From Gemmata sp. (lineage in GTDB: Bacteria; Planctomycetota; Planctomycetia; Gemmatales; Gemmataceae): 64,000 nucleotides of DNA. The stretch spans positions 86,399 through 150,398 of the forward strand of contig JANWYJ010000013.1 of assembly GCA_025055115.1 (NCBI GenBank), in the 5' to 3' direction. Shown piece by piece: positions 61,974 to 64,000 of this stretch. The translations under genes and the position numbers were made by a program. Every line of letters begins with the position of its first letter. Within the stretch, counting starts at the first letter, position 1. Below the pieces are notes generated by a model that did not search any database, was not told where the DNA came from, and worked only from the letters and a program-made list of their open reading frames with translations.

Positions 61974-63890
61974 GGCGCTGGTTTGTTCGGCTCGTTCCAT
62001 GATGAACTTGTAGCGATGTTCAGAATCCTTACCCAGTAGTTCCACGAATGCTTGGTCCGTGGCCAGGGGGTTGTCAATTTGCACTTTTAGCAGGGTTCGT
62101 GTGCGGCGGTCGAGGGTCGTTGCGGCCAAGTCTTTGGCATCCATTTCACCCAACCCTTTGAACCGCGTCACTTCGACCTTCGCGTTGGCTCGCAAACCAG
62201 CGATGATCTCCTCTTTGTGTTGATCGTCCCGAGCCCAGTAGGTGTCTTTGCCCACGTTGACGCGGTAAAGGGGTGGCTGGGCGATGTAGACATGCCCTTT
62301 CTTGATGAGTTCCGGCATGTGGCGAAAGAAGAAATCGAGCAACAGCGTGGCGATGTGGCAACCGTCGGCGTCGGCGTCCATCAAGAGAATGATTTTGCCA
62401 TAGCGAAGACCATCGTAATGGAACTTCTCCCCAGCACCGGTACCAATGGCCGTAACCAGGTCGGCGATTTCCTGATTGGTCAGCACTTTACTAGTGGCCA
62501 ACCCTTCGCAATTGAGAATTTTTCCGCGCAGCGGCAAAACCGCTTGCGTCTGATTGTCGCGACCCTGCTTGGCGGAACCACCGGCTGAGTCGCCCTCGAC
62601 GATAAACAATTCGGTTTTGGCCACATCGGTGGATTTGCAATCGGCCAGCTTGCCCGGCAGGCTCAAGCGCCGACTACCCGGGGACTTCCGCTTTACCTCC
62701 TCTTTCGCAGCCCGGGAAGCTTCGCGCATCCGTGCCGCGATGATAATACGACTCACGATAGCATCGGCGGCGCTCTTATTGTTGTTCAACCACGCTTCGA
62801 GCGCTGGGCGCACGAAATTATCGACCGTACTTTCGATTTCGGGATTGGTGAGACGATTTTTCGTCTGCGATTCAAACATCGGGTCACGAAGAAACACAGA
62901 GAGAATCGCCACCAAACCTTCGCGAATGTCGTCGGCAGTGATTTTCAGCCCCTTCACCTTGATGTCGTGCGTTTCGATGTAATTGGTGATGGCTTTGCGC
63001 ACGGCGCTTTTGAGGCCATTTTCGTGGGTGCCGCCGTTGGGTGTACGGATGCCGTTGGCGTAGGTCCGGTAGGTCTCCTCAGTCGATTCCGTCCATTGCA
63101 AGGCCACTTCGATTTTGTCGCCATTTTCCCGAACGGCGGAGAAAGCCGCTTCTGTCACGGGCGGTTTTTGTCCTTCGGCGACGAGCTTGGCCAGGAACGC
63201 TGGCAATCCACCCGTGTTGGCGAGTTCCATGACCTCGCCACTGATTTCATTTTTATACGTGATGCGTAAGCCACTATGAAGATACGCCATATCTTCGAGG
63301 CGTGTCTTGATAATATCTGGGTCAAAGCGGGTGACTTTGAAAATAGTTTCATCGGGTTCGAAGTAGATACTCGTTCCATGACCACGAGCCGGACCGACTT
63401 TTTCCAACTTTGTTTGTGGAATGCCTTTGGCATATTCTTGACGATATTCGTAACCGTCGCGGCGAACCGTGGCGATCAATCGCTTGGAGAGGGCATTGAC
63501 GACCGAGGCCCCCACACCATGTAGCCCTCCAGTCCGAACGTAACCGCTGCCTTCATCACCAAATTTCCCCCCGGCATGGAGCACGGTAAGGACCAACTCC
63601 AAACCGGTTTTCTTGTACTTCGAGTGAACATCGACCGGAATTCCACGACCATTATCAGTAATCGTGATAGCATGCCCATTTTTATGAAGGGTGACGATGA
63701 TATGATCGGCGTAGCCATTGATATACTCATCAATGGCGTTATCAAGAATTTCCCAGGCTAGATGATGCAATCCTTTCTTATCGGTATCGCCAATATACAT
63801 CGCCGGCCGCTTGCGAACCGGTTCAAGACCTTCAAGAACCTGAATATCTTCGGTGCGATATTGGGCTGGACGGACCGTTAATGCGCTCAT
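61956..63890 (-). CDS. DNA topoisomerase type IIA subunit B (ParE/GyrB)
   Basis: ATPase subunit of DNA gyrase or topoisomerase IV, 644 residues from ATG 63890; ATG 63908 would add six. GHKL ATPase motifs: EILDNAIDEY (N-box), DNGRGIPVDVH, and LHAGGKFGDEGSGYVRTGGLHGVGASVVNAL. TOPRIM: the EGDSAGGSAKQGRD acidic motif and MDADADGCHIATLLL with its acidic triad. Length and the C-terminus (GLGEMDAKDL, then TTLDRRTRTLLKV) are those of the short ParE/GyrB type without the enterobacterial insert. Whether it works as ParE or GyrB depends on a partner not in the window. Confidence 0.9.
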   Translation of the reverse strand: MSALTVRPAQYRTEDIQVLEGLEPVRKRPAMYIGDTDKKGLHHLAWEILDNAIDEYINGYADHIIVTLHKNGHAITITDNGRGIPVDVHSKYKKTGLELVLTVLHAGGKFGDEGSGYVRTGGLHGVGASVVNALSKRLIATVRRDGYEYRQEYAKGIPQTKLEKVGPARGHGTSIYFEPDETIFKVTRFDPDIIKTRLEDMAYLHSGLRITYKNEISGEVMELANTGGLPAFLAKLVAEGQKPPVTEAAFSAVRENGDKIEVALQWTESTEETYRTYANGIRTPNGGTHENGLKSAVRKAITNYIETHDIKVKGLKITADDIREGLVAILSVFLRDPMFESQTKNRLTNPEIESTVDNFVRPALEAWLNNNKSAADAIVSRIIIAARMREASRAAKEEVKRKSPGSRRLSLPGKLADCKSTDVAKTELFIVEGDSAGGSAKQGRDNQTQAVLPLRGKILNCEGLATSKVLTNQEIADLVTAIGTGAGEKFHYDGLRYGKIILLMDADADGCHIATLLLDFFFRHMPELIKKGHVYIAQPPLYRVNVGKDTYWARDDQHKEEIIAGLRANAKVEVTRFKGLGEMDAKDLAATTLDRRTRTLLKVQIDNPLATDQAFVELLGKDSEHRYKFIMERAEQTSAEELDV

Positions 63891-63908
63891 GATGTCTCTG
63901 CCATCCAT

Positions 63909-64000
63909 CAGTTCTAGAATCAGGAAAATAAATCAGCAAAACAATAGGCGAGGGATCAAGCCTGTTCCATACAACGTTATGATTCAGTGAGACTCTCCAT
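63909..64000. other. Upstream region of parE/gyrB
   Basis: 92 bp to the window edge without a gene; AT-rich, likely containing the promoter for the minus-strand gene, but no clear boxes were assigned. Confidence 0.4.

Overview
The window comes from a planctomycete, most likely a Gemmata-type (Gemmataceae) bacterium. The evidence is the secreted cytochrome/DUF1592 plus Tat-exported DUF1552 gene pair, several Tat-exported Gfo/Idh/MocA proteins, PQQ-like and WD40 propellers, retropepsin-PDZ proteins, a MoxR/vWA pair, sterol synthesis genes and a C30-type carotenoid cluster. All are common or characteristic in that group. Genes are GC-rich and tightly packed on both strands, and GTG and TTG starts are frequent.

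Layout. 1-3104 (minus): a sterol operon with squalene monooxygenase, a sterol-methyltransferase-like gene and the N-terminal 293 codons of an oxidosqualene cyclase cut by the window edge. 3428-8943 (plus): seven translationally coupled genes that look like one metal system, with a CsoR-like regulator, the TupBCA tungstate ABC importer, a fused ECF-like membrane protein and two molybdenum-storage subunits. 9015-16695: PQQ-propeller protein, HEAT-repeat protein, a Gfo/Idh-like protein and the DUF1592/DUF1552 pair, closed by a strong terminator. 16875-22975: AAA+ ATPase with vWA partner, a lipoprotein, a fatty-acid desaturase and an SDR, partly in AT-richer DNA. 23112-31795: PAC2 protein, a 1,134-residue membrane protein, a redoxin/cytochrome/copper-enzyme fusion and two retropepsin-PDZ paralogues. 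31913-34951: pseudokinase, sugar isomerase, HAD phosphatase. 35375: tRNA-Asp. 35979-43677: BON protein, Gfo/Idh dehydrogenase, sialidase-like protein, Trk/Ktr potassium system, zinc-ribbon protein, receiver protein and YbjQ. 43705-48576 (minus): glycine cleavage operon gcvT-H-PA-PB. 48856-55529: S9 peptidase, WD40/PPC protein, PLP deaminase-like enzyme. 55777-61810: CrtN/CrtP-like desaturases, acyltransferase, glycosyltransferase and SDR. 61956-63890 (minus): ParE/GyrB.

Two gene systems deserve most attention: the metal import-and-storage operon with its undescribed membrane fusion, and the sterol operon with a methyltransferase between epoxidase and cyclase. A third signal is structural. Many intergenic gaps carry exactly two tandem copies of a 13-35 bp unit, and five genes have their last codons echoed just downstream of the stop.
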